The notes below the pieces were generated by a model. That model did not search any database. It saw only the letters and a list, made by a program, of their open reading frames with translations, and was not told the origin of the DNA. From contig CAMQYL010000012.1 of assembly GCA_947039275.1 (NCBI GenBank), positions 15,654 through 79,653 of the forward strand: a DNA stretch of 64,000 nt. Reading direction: 5' to 3'. The position numbers were made by a program, and so were the translations under genes. Shown in pieces: positions 46,269 to 54,053 of the stretch (position 1 is its first letter; the number at the start of each line of letters is the position of its first letter). This DNA is from Amulumruptor sp947039275 (GTDB lineage Bacteria; Bacteroidota; Bacteroidia; Bacteroidales; Muribaculaceae).

Positions 46269-48062
46269 TTACTTGCCTTCGAGTTTCTCCTTGAGGGCTG
46301 CGAGAGCCTCGAGGTCACCGAGGGTAGTCTTTTCAAGGGGAGCGTTGAGAGCGGGAGTCTCTTCCTCACGCTTTGTGCGGGGAGCTGCGGCACGCTTCTG
46401 ACGGCGCTGTTCGCCACGCTCAGCACGCTGCTCGTCTTCGAAGATGCGGCTGTGGCTGAGGATGATGCGCTTGCTGTCCTTGTTGAATTCGATTACCTTG
46501 AAGTCGAGCTTCTCGTCGAGCTTTGCCTGTGAGCCGTCCTCCTTCTGGAGGTGCTTGGGAGTAGCGAAGCCTTCAACGCCGTAGGGGAGTGCGATGACTG
46601 CGCCCTTCTCTACCATCTCTACGATGGTACCCTCGTGTACAGAGCCGACGGTGAAGATGGTCTCGAATACATCCCAGGGGTTCTCCTCGAGCTGCTTGTG
46701 GCCGAGAGACAGACGGCGGTTGTCCTTGTCGATTTCAAGTACCTGAACATCGATGTCGGCACCGATCTGGGTAAATTCGCTGGGGTGCTTGATCTTCTTG
46801 GTCCAGCTGAGGTCGCTGATGTGGATGAGGCCGTCTACGCCCTCTTCGATTTCAACGAACACGCCGAAGTTGGTGAAGTTGCGCACGCGGGCAGTGTGCT
46901 TGCTGCCTACGGGGTAGCGAACTTCGATGTCTTCCCAAGGATCTTTCTTGAGCTGCTTGATGCCGAGGCTCATCTTGCGGTCCTCGCGGTCGAGTGTCAG
47001 GATGACAGCCTCAACCTCGTCGCCGACCTTCATGAAGTCGTTGGCAGAGCGGAGGTGCTGGCTCCATGACATTTCGCTCACGTGGATAAGGCCTTCGACA
47101 CCGGGTGCGATTTCTACGAATGCACCGTAGTCAGCCATGACTACTACGCGGCCCTTAACCTTGTCGCCGACCTTGAGGTTTTCGTCAAGGGCGTTCCAGG
47201 GATGGGGCTGGAGCTGCTTGAGACCGAGAGCGATACGCTTCTTCTCGTCGTCGAAGTCAAGGATTACGACGTTGAGCTTCTGGTCAAGCTGAACGACCTC
47301 TTCGGGATGGCTTACGCGGCCCCAGCTGAGGTCAGTGATATGGATGAGACCGTCAACACCGCCGAGGTCGATGAATACGCCGTAGGTGGTGATGTTCTTG
47401 ACGGTACCCTCGAGTACCTGGCCTTTCTCGAGCTTGGAGATGATCTCACGCTTCTGCTGCTCGAGCTCTGCCTCGATGAGAGCCTTGTGGCTTACGACCA
47501 CGTTGCGGAACTCAGAGTTGATCTTGACAACCTTGAACTCCATGGTCTTGCCTACAAACATGTCATAGTCACGGATGGGCTTGACGTCGATCTGGCTGCC
47601 GGGGAGGAATGCCTCGATGCCGAGCACGTCAACGATCATGCCGCCTTTGGTGCGGCACTTGATGAAGCCCTTGATGATTTCGTCCTTCTCGAGAGCCTCG
47701 TTGATGCGCTCCCATGCACGGGCTGCGCGGGCTTTGCGGTGAGAAAGGATGAGTTGACCCTTCTTGTCTTCCTGGTTCTCGATGAACACTTCTACAGTGT
47801 CGCCGATCTTGAGGTCGGGATTGTAGCGGAATTCGCTGATGGGGATGATGCCGTCGCTCTTGTAGCCGATGTTAACCACAGCCTCGCGCTTGTTGAGGGC
47901 GATGATGGTACCTTCGATTACATCCTTGTCCTTGACGGTGTTGAGGCTCTCGTCATAGGTGCGGGTGAGCTCTTCGCGTGATTTTTCTCCCTGGGTTTCG
48001 CCCTTTTCAAAGGCATCCCAGTCGAAGTCTTCGATTGGAGAATTTTTTACTTCTTCAGTCAT
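46269..48062 (-). CDS. rpsA: 30S ribosomal protein S1
   Basis: 597 residues with six S1/OB repeats (roughly 45-115, 130-200, 215-285, 300-370, 387-460, 475-545), each showing the G.V..(I)..G.FV..GV.GL.H.S pattern, e.g. GTVKNITTYGVFIDLGGVDG and GRVVVMADYGAFVEIAPGVE. It binds mRNA leaders and brings them to the ribosome. The long C-terminal tail (about 550-597) is charged and disordered. It matters here because no gene in the window shows a clear Shine-Dalgarno sequence. Confidence 0.96.
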   Translation of the reverse strand: MTEEVKNSPIEDFDWDAFEKGETQGEKSREELTRTYDESLNTVKDKDVIEGTIIALNKREAVVNIGYKSDGIIPISEFRYNPDLKIGDTVEVFIENQEDKKGQLILSHRKARAARAWERINEALEKDEIIKGFIKCRTKGGMIVDVLGIEAFLPGSQIDVKPIRDYDMFVGKTMEFKVVKINSEFRNVVVSHKALIEAELEQQKREIISKLEKGQVLEGTVKNITTYGVFIDLGGVDGLIHITDLSWGRVSHPEEVVQLDQKLNVVILDFDDEKKRIALGLKQLQPHPWNALDENLKVGDKVKGRVVVMADYGAFVEIAPGVEGLIHVSEMSWSQHLRSANDFMKVGDEVEAVILTLDREDRKMSLGIKQLKKDPWEDIEVRYPVGSKHTARVRNFTNFGVFVEIEEGVDGLIHISDLSWTKKIKHPSEFTQIGADIDVQVLEIDKDNRRLSLGHKQLEENPWDVFETIFTVGSVHEGTIVEMVEKGAVIALPYGVEGFATPKHLQKEDGSQAKLDEKLDFKVIEFNKDSKRIILSHSRIFEDEQRAERGEQRRQKRAAAPRTKREEETPALNAPLEKTTLGDLEALAALKEKLEGK

Positions 48063-48137
48063 TTAAAAGTTAATAAAACAGGGTTAATTAAATTGAAGTG
48101 CAGCGGGGCTGTGTGTACACTGCCGCACGATGCGGTG

Positions 48138-48145
48138 CAAAGGTA
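48138..48145 (-). promoter_or_regulatory. -7 box of the rpsA promoter
   Basis: TACCTTTG on the minus strand, 75 bp before the ATG at 48062. Confidence 0.5.
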
Positions 48146-48240
48146 GTGATTTTTTGTCAATTACGCTCAGCGAAAACATCACTAAATCACAAAAAATTCG
48201 CTACCTTAGCATCCTGATAAAGATAAATCTGACTTACGAT

Positions 48241-48678
48241 ATGAACGATATGCCCGGCGAATGGTGGACTGCCCCCACCGAGAGCGAGTCTGGCCGCCTG
48301 ATCATGGTGACCGGCCGCGATGATGTAGACAAGTTTCGTGACAATCCGCGCTTCAACATCCGTGTGGAGGTGAGCTGGAAGTATGACGGCGATGCTTCAG
48401 GCATGCCCGGAGCCGATGATGCGGCTATGATGGAGGCTGTCACCGACCGCCTTGCCGAAACGTTGCGCAAAGACCCTGTGGCTGTGATGACCGGCATCTA
48501 CACCGGCGATGACCGCCGCGACTGGATATTCTACACGCTCAGCGTCCATATCTTTGGCCGCAAACTCAACGAAGCCCTTGCCGACCTGCCGCTGCTCCCT
48601 CTGACCGTCTACACCGAAAACGACCCCGATTGGGATGAATACGCCGAGATGTCCCAGACGCGCATCGATGTTTCGTGA
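48241..48678 (+). CDS. DUF695-family protein
   Basis: 145 residues from the ATG at 48241. The fold pattern (EWWTAPTESESGRLIMVTG, RVEVSWKYDG, TGIYTGDDRRDWIFYTLSVH, then YTENDPDWDEYAEM) matches DUF695, a small alpha/beta family of unknown activity that often contains the closing YxxDPxW element seen here. It is cytoplasmic, soluble and acidic. Divergent from rpsA with about 178 bp between starts; no operon partner. Confidence 0.8.
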   Translation: MNDMPGEWWTAPTESESGRLIMVTGRDDVDKFRDNPRFNIRVEVSWKYDGDASGMPGADDAAMMEAVTDRLAETLRKDPVAVMTGIYTGDDRRDWIFYTLSVHIFGRKLNEALADLPLLPLTVYTENDPDWDEYAEMSQTRIDVS

Positions 48679-48724
48679 CGATGTGGATGCCAGAGGGAGT
48701 TGAAGAACCTACAGTTCTTCAACT

Positions 48725-48817
48725 TGTAGGGACATGCCATGGCATGTCAGCCCTCATGTAGCACAACTCAAGCCACCACAGGCAGACAGATCAGATATGC
48801 CATGGCATGTCCCTACA
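48725..48817. repeat. Pair of family-A palindromes, opposed
   Basis: TGTAGGGACATGCCATGGCA at 48725 and its reverse at 48795-48817 (catggcatgtccctaca), so the pair could also pair with each other. Confidence 0.85.
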
Positions 48818-48989
48818 GATTTTAGCGTGATTTTTGGAAATTCTGCACCGCACTTGTCCGCGCATTCATGCGTTTTTTTGTAAAATCTCTGCGGTGTCGG
48901 TGGCGGTTGTCTACCATCATCGTCAGATGATGTTTTATTTTCTTTCTTTTTATTTTCTTTTCTTTGTGTACTTTCTTCGGAGGAAATGT

Positions 48990-49080
48990 AGGGTTATTGT
49001 GCAATAATGAGTGGTTATTGCGCAATAATAGGGGGTTATTGTACAATAACTATGGGTTTCTTCTGAAGAAATTACGAGGT
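48990..49080. repeat. Tandem small palindromes TTATTGnnCAATAA
   Basis: Three copies of GTTATTG(T/C/T)(G/G/A)CAATAA with about 21-bp spacing (near 48993, 49014 and 49035), flanked by TTTCTTCGGAGGAAA and TTTCTTCTGAAGAAA palindromes. Likely a binding-site array or unstable repeat. Confidence 0.7.
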
Positions 49081-49103
49081 CATGTCGGTGATTTACGTGT
49101 GGT

Positions 49104-49230
49104 GCGGACATGCTACAGCATGTCCCTACAGTCGATATTTCAGGTAAGATAGTAGGGACGCGGCGTGCCGCGTCATCAAATGCAATACATGCATCGCCTG
49201 ATGCGTTGACGCAGCACGTCGCGTCCCTAC
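49104..49230. repeat. Three family-A palindromes
   Basis: 49104-49130 (reverse; core ACATGCTACAGCATGT), 49151-49174 (core ACGCGGCGTGCCGCGT) and 49208-49230 (reverse; core ACGCAGCACGTCGCGT). Core bases differ but remain mostly self-complementary. Confidence 0.85.
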
Positions 49231-49269
49231 GTCCATGCGCTTCCAAAGTCAGGATGCGTAGATGCAGCG

Positions 49270-49306
49270 AGAGGGCACCGGGGCTGATGTCAGCCTGGTG
49301 CCCTCT
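49270..49306. terminator. Strong hairpin downstream of the TAC-like operon
   Basis: AGAGGGCACC / GGTGCCCTCT with a further inner stem GGGCTGA/TCAGCCT. It lies about 280 bp beyond the last gene of the operon and has no good T-run, so a terminator role is only possible. Confidence 0.4.
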
Positions 49307-49589
49307 GTGTAGCTACCACACCAAAGGATGCGATGAAACTCCGAATGACAGGATTTGAGTGCTCGCCGTCCTTTGTAATCCTCCGTGGCCCTGAGGCCAA
49401 CCCTTGTGGGTGAGGCCCGCCATTGGGCGGTTACGCTTTGTCTCGGTATTTCAGAAAAATTTGATGAGTTTCCCAATCTACTTTGATGTGGCGTTTATCT
49501 TGATAACACAAAGATATGCGTTTTGGTTGAATTATCCAACTTTCGAGCAAAAAAATCACCTAAAACTGCGGTTTCTGATATCGGAGCTG

Positions 49590-50009
49590 TCACTCGATGG
49601 TTGTATCAATAACAAAGTCGTCCTTTATGAGTGTTGTCAGGTTGACAGGGGGGACGATAAACTGGGAGAACGGAGTGCCTTCTGTCTTACAGAACATGAT
49701 GCCGCGGGTCACGCCTACTGTCTGGTTGGCGAAAAAGCCCAATTCGTCTTTAGTAATAGTCAACAGACCTTTTTCGGTGCGGCCGTCCCAGTCACTCGGC
49801 ATTATGTCAAACTCACACAGCACTCCAAGTTTGATGAAGGGCTTGTCTTCGTACACAAATTCTACGGTGAATTCGCATGCGATGCGTTTCGCGTTGGTGG
49901 CAGCTTTGAATCCCAGCTCTATAGAGTAGGATATGCCATCGGAAGGCGCCGTGTCAGCTAATATGGCAAATTGGCTGACATTTATTTTTGCCATTTTGAA
50001 TTTAATCAT
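49590..50009 (-). CDS. SecB-like small chaperone (TAC-type)
   Basis: 139 residues (or 134 from a Met at 49994). I read a SecB-like layout: antiparallel strands ISYSIELGFKAATN, RIACEFTVEFVYEDKPFIKL, GVLCEFDIMP, then helix ITKDELGFFANQTVGVTRGI and the closing FSQFIVPPVNLTTLIKDDFV, which parallels the ARE...GFP...APVNFDALY end of SecB. It overlaps the antitoxin stop by 4 bp (ATGA) and is third in the operon, the position of the SecB-like chaperone Rv1957 in the mycobacterial toxin-antitoxin-chaperone system. It would protect the antitoxin from degradation or aggregation. A general secretion role is less likely given the context. Confidence 0.6.
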   Translation of the reverse strand: MIKFKMAKINVSQFAILADTAPSDGISYSIELGFKAATNAKRIACEFTVEFVYEDKPFIKLGVLCEFDIMPSDWDGRTEKGLLTITKDELGFFANQTVGVTRGIMFCKTEGTPFSQFIVPPVNLTTLIKDDFVIDTTIE

Positions 50010-50413
50010 GCTACCTTGTATTCTGCTTTTACTGAGACTGGCTGATATTTCTCCTCGCTGCTGAATCGCGCAGTCTCTGTGTTAAGGAATGTATTGTAAT
50101 TGGCACAACGCCATTTAGAGCTTATGTATTGGCATCGATGGTCTTCGTTGATTACCTCGTTGAGTGGGCGGAAATCGATTTTGGGTACAACTCCAAATGC
50201 TAATGACAGCTCAATCAGTTTTGAGAGTTTGTGGTCATAGTCGCCGTTGAGCAGTTGGGAGACGTATCCTTTGCTTACGCCAAGATGTTTGGCAAGGTCT
50301 GTGCGGTTCATGCCGTTGGCTTGCATGAAATCTTCGGCGCAATTATACAGGTCAATCTGTGTCTTAGCTATCCAATATTCGGGCGTGCTTAGGATTTCCT
50401 TACGATTACTCAT
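50006..50413 (-). CDS. Xre-family antitoxin with C-terminal extension (HigA-like)
   Basis: 135 residues. A helix-turn-helix is at about 27-85 (MNRTDLAKHLGVSKGYVSQL, LNGDYDHKLSKLIELSLAFG). Unlike ordinary HigA it carries a further 45 or so residues (SKWRCANYNTFLNTETARFS to the end) that are unlike the DNA-binding part and could be the chaperone-addiction segment. It overlaps both neighbours by 4 bp (ATGA), so the three proteins are translated together. Probably binds the inverted repeat at 50880-50907 to repress the operon. Confidence 0.8.
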   Translation of the reverse strand: MSNRKEILSTPEYWIAKTQIDLYNCAEDFMQANGMNRTDLAKHLGVSKGYVSQLLNGDYDHKLSKLIELSLAFGVVPKIDFRPLNEVINEDHRCQYISSKWRCANYNTFLNTETARFSSEEKYQPVSVKAEYKVA

Positions 50414-50799
50414 GTTGCGTCTTCTTTAGGGAAGTCTTTGATTAGTGACTTCAATAGTTTTATGTCTTTCTTCTGTGTGCCTTTAAAGCCTCCGACTACG
50501 ATGTATATGTCGGGCTTTTGTTTGATTACATATATTCTTAAGCGGTCTTTCTTGAATTCAAACATATCGCTTCTCTGAGAGTCTTCAATATGATTGAATT
50601 TTGTTGCCGGGAAGCGGTTGCCGTCTGTCAGATTGTCCATATAGGCGATGATGGCTCTGAACTGCTTGATGTCAGCTGCATTTTGGCTGATTTCTTCAAT
50701 GAACTGCTCAAACTGGCAAACTCCGTCAACGTAGAGCTTATAGAATCTGTATTGAGGATTGTTTACATCCTCGTATGGTTGTGTGTCATAATCGCGCAT
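50410..50799 (-). CDS. RelE/HigB-like toxin
   Basis: 129 residues. The C-terminal half has the RelE-superfamily core: SDMFEFKKDRLRIYVIKQKP, DIYIVVGGFKGTQKKDIKLL, ending KDFPKEDAT, with Arg/Lys residues that in relatives cut mRNA at the ribosome. The first 45 residues (RFYKLYVDGVCQFEQFIEEI) are longer than in minimal HigB. First gene of the operon, with toxin before antitoxin as in HigBA. It ends in a 4-bp overlap with the antitoxin. Confidence 0.78.
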   Translation of the reverse strand: MRDYDTQPYEDVNNPQYRFYKLYVDGVCQFEQFIEEISQNAADIKQFRAIIAYMDNLTDGNRFPATKFNHIEDSQRSDMFEFKKDRLRIYVIKQKPDIYIVVGGFKGTQKKDIKLLKSLIKDFPKEDAT

Positions 50800-50837
50800 T
50801 ATATAGAACTGGGGAGAAATTTCCTTCTAACGGTCTG

Positions 50838-50868
50838 CAAATGTAGCGATAGTTTATGAGTAGAACAA
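50838..50868 (-). promoter_or_regulatory. Promoter of the toxin-antitoxin-chaperone operon
   Basis: On the minus strand TTG (50866-50868), 20-bp spacer, TACATTTG (50838-50845), about 38 bp before the toxin ATG. Confidence 0.65.
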
Positions 50869-50879
50869 GGAAAATCAGC

Positions 50880-50907
50880 TAAAAGTTTAGCTGGAACTAA
50901 ACTTTTA
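50880..50907. promoter_or_regulatory. Candidate operator: 11-bp perfect inverted repeat
   Basis: TAAAAGTTTAG (50880-50890), 6-bp spacer, CTAAACTTTTA (50897-50907), just upstream of the operon's -33 box; size and symmetry fit a dimeric Xre regulator. Confidence 0.55.
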
Positions 50908-50947
50908 ACATATGCCATGAACATATCGGTACATAGATTGAGATAAA

Positions 50948-51910
50948 TCAGCCGTGGCGGTAGAAGGCTTTGCCGAGGAGGCGGAGGAGGGCGGGGCCGA
51001 GGTAGCTGATGGCGGCGGCGGCGCGGTTACGCCAGCGCACAGAGCCGTTGGCGAGAGTGGCACGGCGCAGACGCTTGATCTCGCTCCAGCAGAGGTTTGC
51101 CATGGTGTGACGTTGGTGGACGCAGCAGAGGGCGTACATGTTGAAGCACGCGCTCAGGCGGCGGTCGCGGGCTGCGGCGAGTAGGGAGGGATTGCTGCGA
51201 GAGGCAGCGTCAGCCTCTATCCACTCTGTGACGCGTAGCACGTCAAGACGTTTTTCGTCCCAGAGGCTCATCGCGCTGTCGGGGTTGCGGCGGTAGAGGT
51301 AGAGAGTGCGGTGGGTGAGCGCTACCTGGTTGACGCGATGGAACAGGCGGTAGTTGAAGTCCAGATCCTCGTAGTAGAGGTTTTCCTTGAATCGGATGTC
51401 ACCGATGGCACTGCGTCGGTAGAGCCGCCCCCACGGCGAGGAGATGAACCCCGTGCGGTAGAGCATGATTTTGTTGGCGAGTTCGGCGCCGATGATGGTG
51501 TGACGCTCCGAACGGTCGGCAGCATAGTGGGGCGCCATGGCGGCATCGCGGAAGTATCTGCCAATGGCTATGTCGACCGACGGACCCATCAGGCTCAGCA
51601 GGTGTGGGAGTGCCCCTGGCATCAGAGTGTCGTCGGCATCGACAAACGCGATATATTCGCCGGTGCTTGCATCAATGCCTGTGTTGCGTGCGCCGCCGCA
51701 GCAGCGGTTTTGCTGAGAGATGACTTTTATGCGCGGATCAGATTTGGCGTAAGCACGGGCTATGACAGGGGTGTCGTCAGTGCTTCCGTCATCGACCACG
51801 ATTATCTCCTTGATGGCATCCTCTTGTCCTGTCAGTACGCTGTCGAGGCATTGCGACAGATACCGCTGGTTGTTATAGACAGGGATTATGACCGAAATGC
51901 TTGCTTCCAT
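50948..51910 (-). CDS. Family-2 glycosyltransferase (EpsJ-like)
   Basis: 320 residues. GT-A motifs: SVIIPVYNNQRYLSQCLDSV, EIIVVDDGSTDDTPVIARAY, GARNTGIDASTGEYIAFVDA followed by DD (DxD-type metal site), and FKENLYYEDLDFNYRLFHRV with the acidic catalytic-base region. The C-terminal helices (about 235-320) are basic and may dock to the membrane. The family makes capsule or exopolysaccharide units; no polysaccharide locus is adjacent, so the acceptor is unknown. The -7 box ends 7 nt before the ATG. Confidence 0.9.
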   Translation of the reverse strand: MEASISVIIPVYNNQRYLSQCLDSVLTGQEDAIKEIIVVDDGSTDDTPVIARAYAKSDPRIKVISQQNRCCGGARNTGIDASTGEYIAFVDADDTLMPGALPHLLSLMGPSVDIAIGRYFRDAAMAPHYAADRSERHTIIGAELANKIMLYRTGFISSPWGRLYRRSAIGDIRFKENLYYEDLDFNYRLFHRVNQVALTHRTLYLYRRNPDSAMSLWDEKRLDVLRVTEWIEADAASRSNPSLLAAARDRRLSACFNMYALCCVHQRHTMANLCWSEIKRLRRATLANGSVRWRNRAAAAISYLGPALLRLLGKAFYRHG

Positions 51911-51917
51911 GACCCTG

Positions 51918-51925
51918 CAAAATTA
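51918..51925 (-). promoter_or_regulatory. -7 box of the glycosyltransferase promoter
   Basis: TAATTTTG on the minus strand ends 7 nt before the ATG at 51910; nearly leaderless. Confidence 0.5.
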
Positions 51926-51967
51926 AGCTATTTCTCGTTACGGTGCAATAATGATATATTATGCGAT

Positions 51968-52005
51968 GGGCACCGTGTCTCTCGGCGTGGAGAGGCGCGG
52001 TGCCC
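51968..52005 (-). terminator. Hairpin after gdhA
   Basis: GGGCACCG (51968-51975) pairs with CGGTGCCC (51998-52005), with more pairing inside (TCTCTC/GAGAGG). It is 52 bp past the gdhA stop on the minus strand. Confidence 0.6.
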
Positions 52006-52056
52006 AAGGCTGCTTGTCGTATAGTGATATTTTTAGGTTAGAGAAACGTCGAGGTT

Positions 52057-53394
52057 TTAGATGATTCCTTGTCCCATCATGGCGTTGGCGACTTTCATGA
52101 AGCCAGCGATATTTGCCCCTTTCATGTAGTTGATGTAGCCGTCAGGCTCTGTGCCGTACTTGACGCACTGCTCGTGGATTGACTTCATGATGAAGTGGAG
52201 CTTGTCGTCCACCTCTTCTGCCGACCACTGCAGGTGCATGGCGTTCTGGCTCATCTCGAGACCTGATGTGGCTACGCCGCCGGCGTTGACAGCCTTGCCT
52301 GGCGCATAGGTGGTGTGGCTGGCGATGAACGTGTCGATAGCTTCGGGTGTGCAACCCATGTTGGAGACTTCAGCCACCATCAGCACGCCATTGTCCACGA
52401 GCTGGTGGGCATCGTTGCCGTCAAGCTCGTTCTGGGTGGCGCAGGGGAGGGCGATGTCGACCTTCTGCTCCCAAGGCTTCTTGCCCGGGAAGAATTTCGA
52501 GCCGGGGAATTTCTCGGCATACGGCTCTACGATATCGTCACCTGTGGCGCGGAGATAGAGCATATAATCGATTTTCTCTGCATCAAGTCCGTCGGGGTCG
52601 TAGATGTATCCGTCAGGGCCGGAGATGGTGACCACTTTCGCGCCTAACTCAGTGGCTTTCTTGGCTGCGCCCCAAGCCACGTTGCCGAAGCCCGATATGG
52701 CTATCACCTTGCCCTTGATGTCATCGCCCTTCTTGGCGAGCATGCTCTGGACGAAGTATAGAGCGCCGTAGCCAGTGGCTTCTGGGCGTATCAGCGAGCC
52801 TCCGAAGTCGAGACCCTTGCCGGTAAATGCGCCGTCGTGGCGGTCGACGAGCTGCTTATACATGCCGAACATGTAGCCTACTTCGCGTCCGCCTACGCCG
52901 ATGTCACCGGCAGGTACATCGCGGTCAGGCCCGAGGTTTTTCCAGAGCTGGAGTATGAACGCCTGGCAGAAGCGCATGATTTCAGCCTCGCTCTTGCCGC
53001 GGGGCGAGAAGTCCGAGCCGCCTTTGCCTCCGCCCATCGGGAGTGTAGTGAGGGCGTTTTTAAATGTCTGTTCGAAACCGAGGAATTTGAGGATGGAGAG
53101 GTTGACCGAAGCATGGAAACGGATGCCGCCTTTGTACGGACCTATCGCCTTGTTGAACTGCACTCGGTAGCCGAGGTTGGTCTGCACCTCGCCCTTGTCG
53201 TCGACCCATGTCACGCGGAAGGTGATGATGCGGTCGGGCTCTACCATGCGTTCGATGATGCGTGCTTTCTCAAACTCAGGATGCTCGTTGTAGACATCCT
53301 GCACGCACATCAACACTTCTTTGACTGCCTGGAGATATTCTTTTTCGCCAGGGTGTTTCGCCTCAAGGGCGCTCATGATATTATTTATATCCAT
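52057..53394 (-). CDS. gdhA: Glutamate dehydrogenase (NADP-type)
   Basis: Interconverts 2-oxoglutarate plus ammonium and glutamate. 445 residues from the ATG at 53394. Motifs are PYKGGIRFH with the substrate-binding region, TLPMGGGKGGSDFSPRGKSE with the catalytic Lys, DVPAGDIGVGGREVGYMFG, and the Rossmann GFGNVAWGAAKKA in the C-terminal half. The length is that of the hexameric bacterial enzyme of the small (about 450-residue) class, usually NADP-specific. Provides the main ammonium-assimilation route; amt at 18-19.5 kb could supply its substrate. Confidence 0.95.
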   Translation of the reverse strand: MDINNIMSALEAKHPGEKEYLQAVKEVLMCVQDVYNEHPEFEKARIIERMVEPDRIITFRVTWVDDKGEVQTNLGYRVQFNKAIGPYKGGIRFHASVNLSILKFLGFEQTFKNALTTLPMGGGKGGSDFSPRGKSEAEIMRFCQAFILQLWKNLGPDRDVPAGDIGVGGREVGYMFGMYKQLVDRHDGAFTGKGLDFGGSLIRPEATGYGALYFVQSMLAKKGDDIKGKVIAISGFGNVAWGAAKKATELGAKVVTISGPDGYIYDPDGLDAEKIDYMLYLRATGDDIVEPYAEKFPGSKFFPGKKPWEQKVDIALPCATQNELDGNDAHQLVDNGVLMVAEVSNMGCTPEAIDTFIASHTTYAPGKAVNAGGVATSGLEMSQNAMHLQWSAEEVDDKLHFIMKSIHEQCVKYGTEPDGYINYMKGANIAGFMKVANAMMGQGII

Positions 53395-53469
53395 ATTCTT
53401 TAAGGTATTAAATATGAATGTGTTGTGTGTAAGGTTTTTCAGGTATGGCAAACGTGCGTTTGCTGACAT

Positions 53470-53477
53470 CAAATGTA
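53470..53477 (-). promoter_or_regulatory. -7 box of the gdhA promoter
   Basis: TACATTTG on the minus strand, 75 bp before the ATG at 53394; it lies inside the upstream-extended frame, supporting the shorter start. Confidence 0.5.
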
Positions 53478-53624
53478 AGGGAAATATTTATGAAAATCGG
53501 TTTTTGAGACTTAAATTTTGTTAACGATTGTGGGCGTGTTGATTCGTGTAGTGATATTCTCGCATGCCGCCGAGATCAGATGGCGGTTACTTTGCGGATG
53601 TAACTCCATAAAACATCTGTAAAT

Positions 53625-54053
53625 ATGAGAAATATCACACTTATCGTGGTGCATTGCACCGCAGGAGCGCAGACCCAGCGGTCTGCCGACATAGTCCGTT
53701 ACCATACATTGCCGCGTCGGCGAGGAGGCTTGGGGTGGAGCACTCCCGGCTACCATTATATAGTGGAGCCGTCGGGATTCGTCGCGCAGGTGGTGCCTGA
53801 CTGGGACATAGCCAACGGTGTCAAAGGCCACAACGCCACTTCCATCCATGTGGCATATATAGGAGGTGTGGATGCCACCCGACGCGACCTGCCTCCGCTC
53901 GACAACCGCACCGAGGCGCAGAAATGCAGTCTGCGCGAACTGCTGGCGCGTCTGAAGCGGCTGTATCCGTCAGCTCGCATCGTCGGCCACCGCAATCTGG
54001 CGCGGAAAGCGTGTCCGAGTTTTGATGCCATGAAGGAGTATGCCGATTTGTGA
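53625..54053 (+). CDS. N-acetylmuramoyl-L-alanine amidase (amidase_2/PGRP-type)
   Basis: 142 residues with no signal peptide. The zinc-amidase fold is compact: IVVHCTAGAQTQRSADIV (first His ligand at residue 10), STPGYHYIVEPSGFVAQVVP, NATSIHVAYIGGVD, and GHRNLARKACPSFDA with the second His and the Cys ligand. It cleaves the amide between MurNAc and L-Ala. Size and lack of a signal recall the T7-lysozyme-type endolysins of Bacteroidales phages, and the small gene at 54554 has a phage-like relative, so a domesticated prophage remnant is possible. No other phage genes are seen. Confidence 0.9.
   Translation: MRNITLIVVHCTAGAQTQRSADIVRYHTLPRRRGGLGWSTPGYHYIVEPSGFVAQVVPDWDIANGVKGHNATSIHVAYIGGVDATRRDLPPLDNRTEAQKCSLRELLARLKRLYPSARIVGHRNLARKACPSFDAMKEYADL

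Larger units (their letters stand above)
48679..49589. other. Repeat-filled intergenic region
   Basis: About 900 bp without a believable gene. It holds five family-A palindromes (48725-48749, 48795-48817, 49104-49130, 49151-49174, 49208-49230), an array of small palindromes (48970-49080), a strong hairpin at 49270-49306 and AT-rich sequence at the right end. Confidence 0.75.

Noticed and set aside
47082..47981. 299-codon frame opposite rpsA
   Set aside because: Shadow of the S1 repeats; acidic low-complexity translation without recognisable fold.
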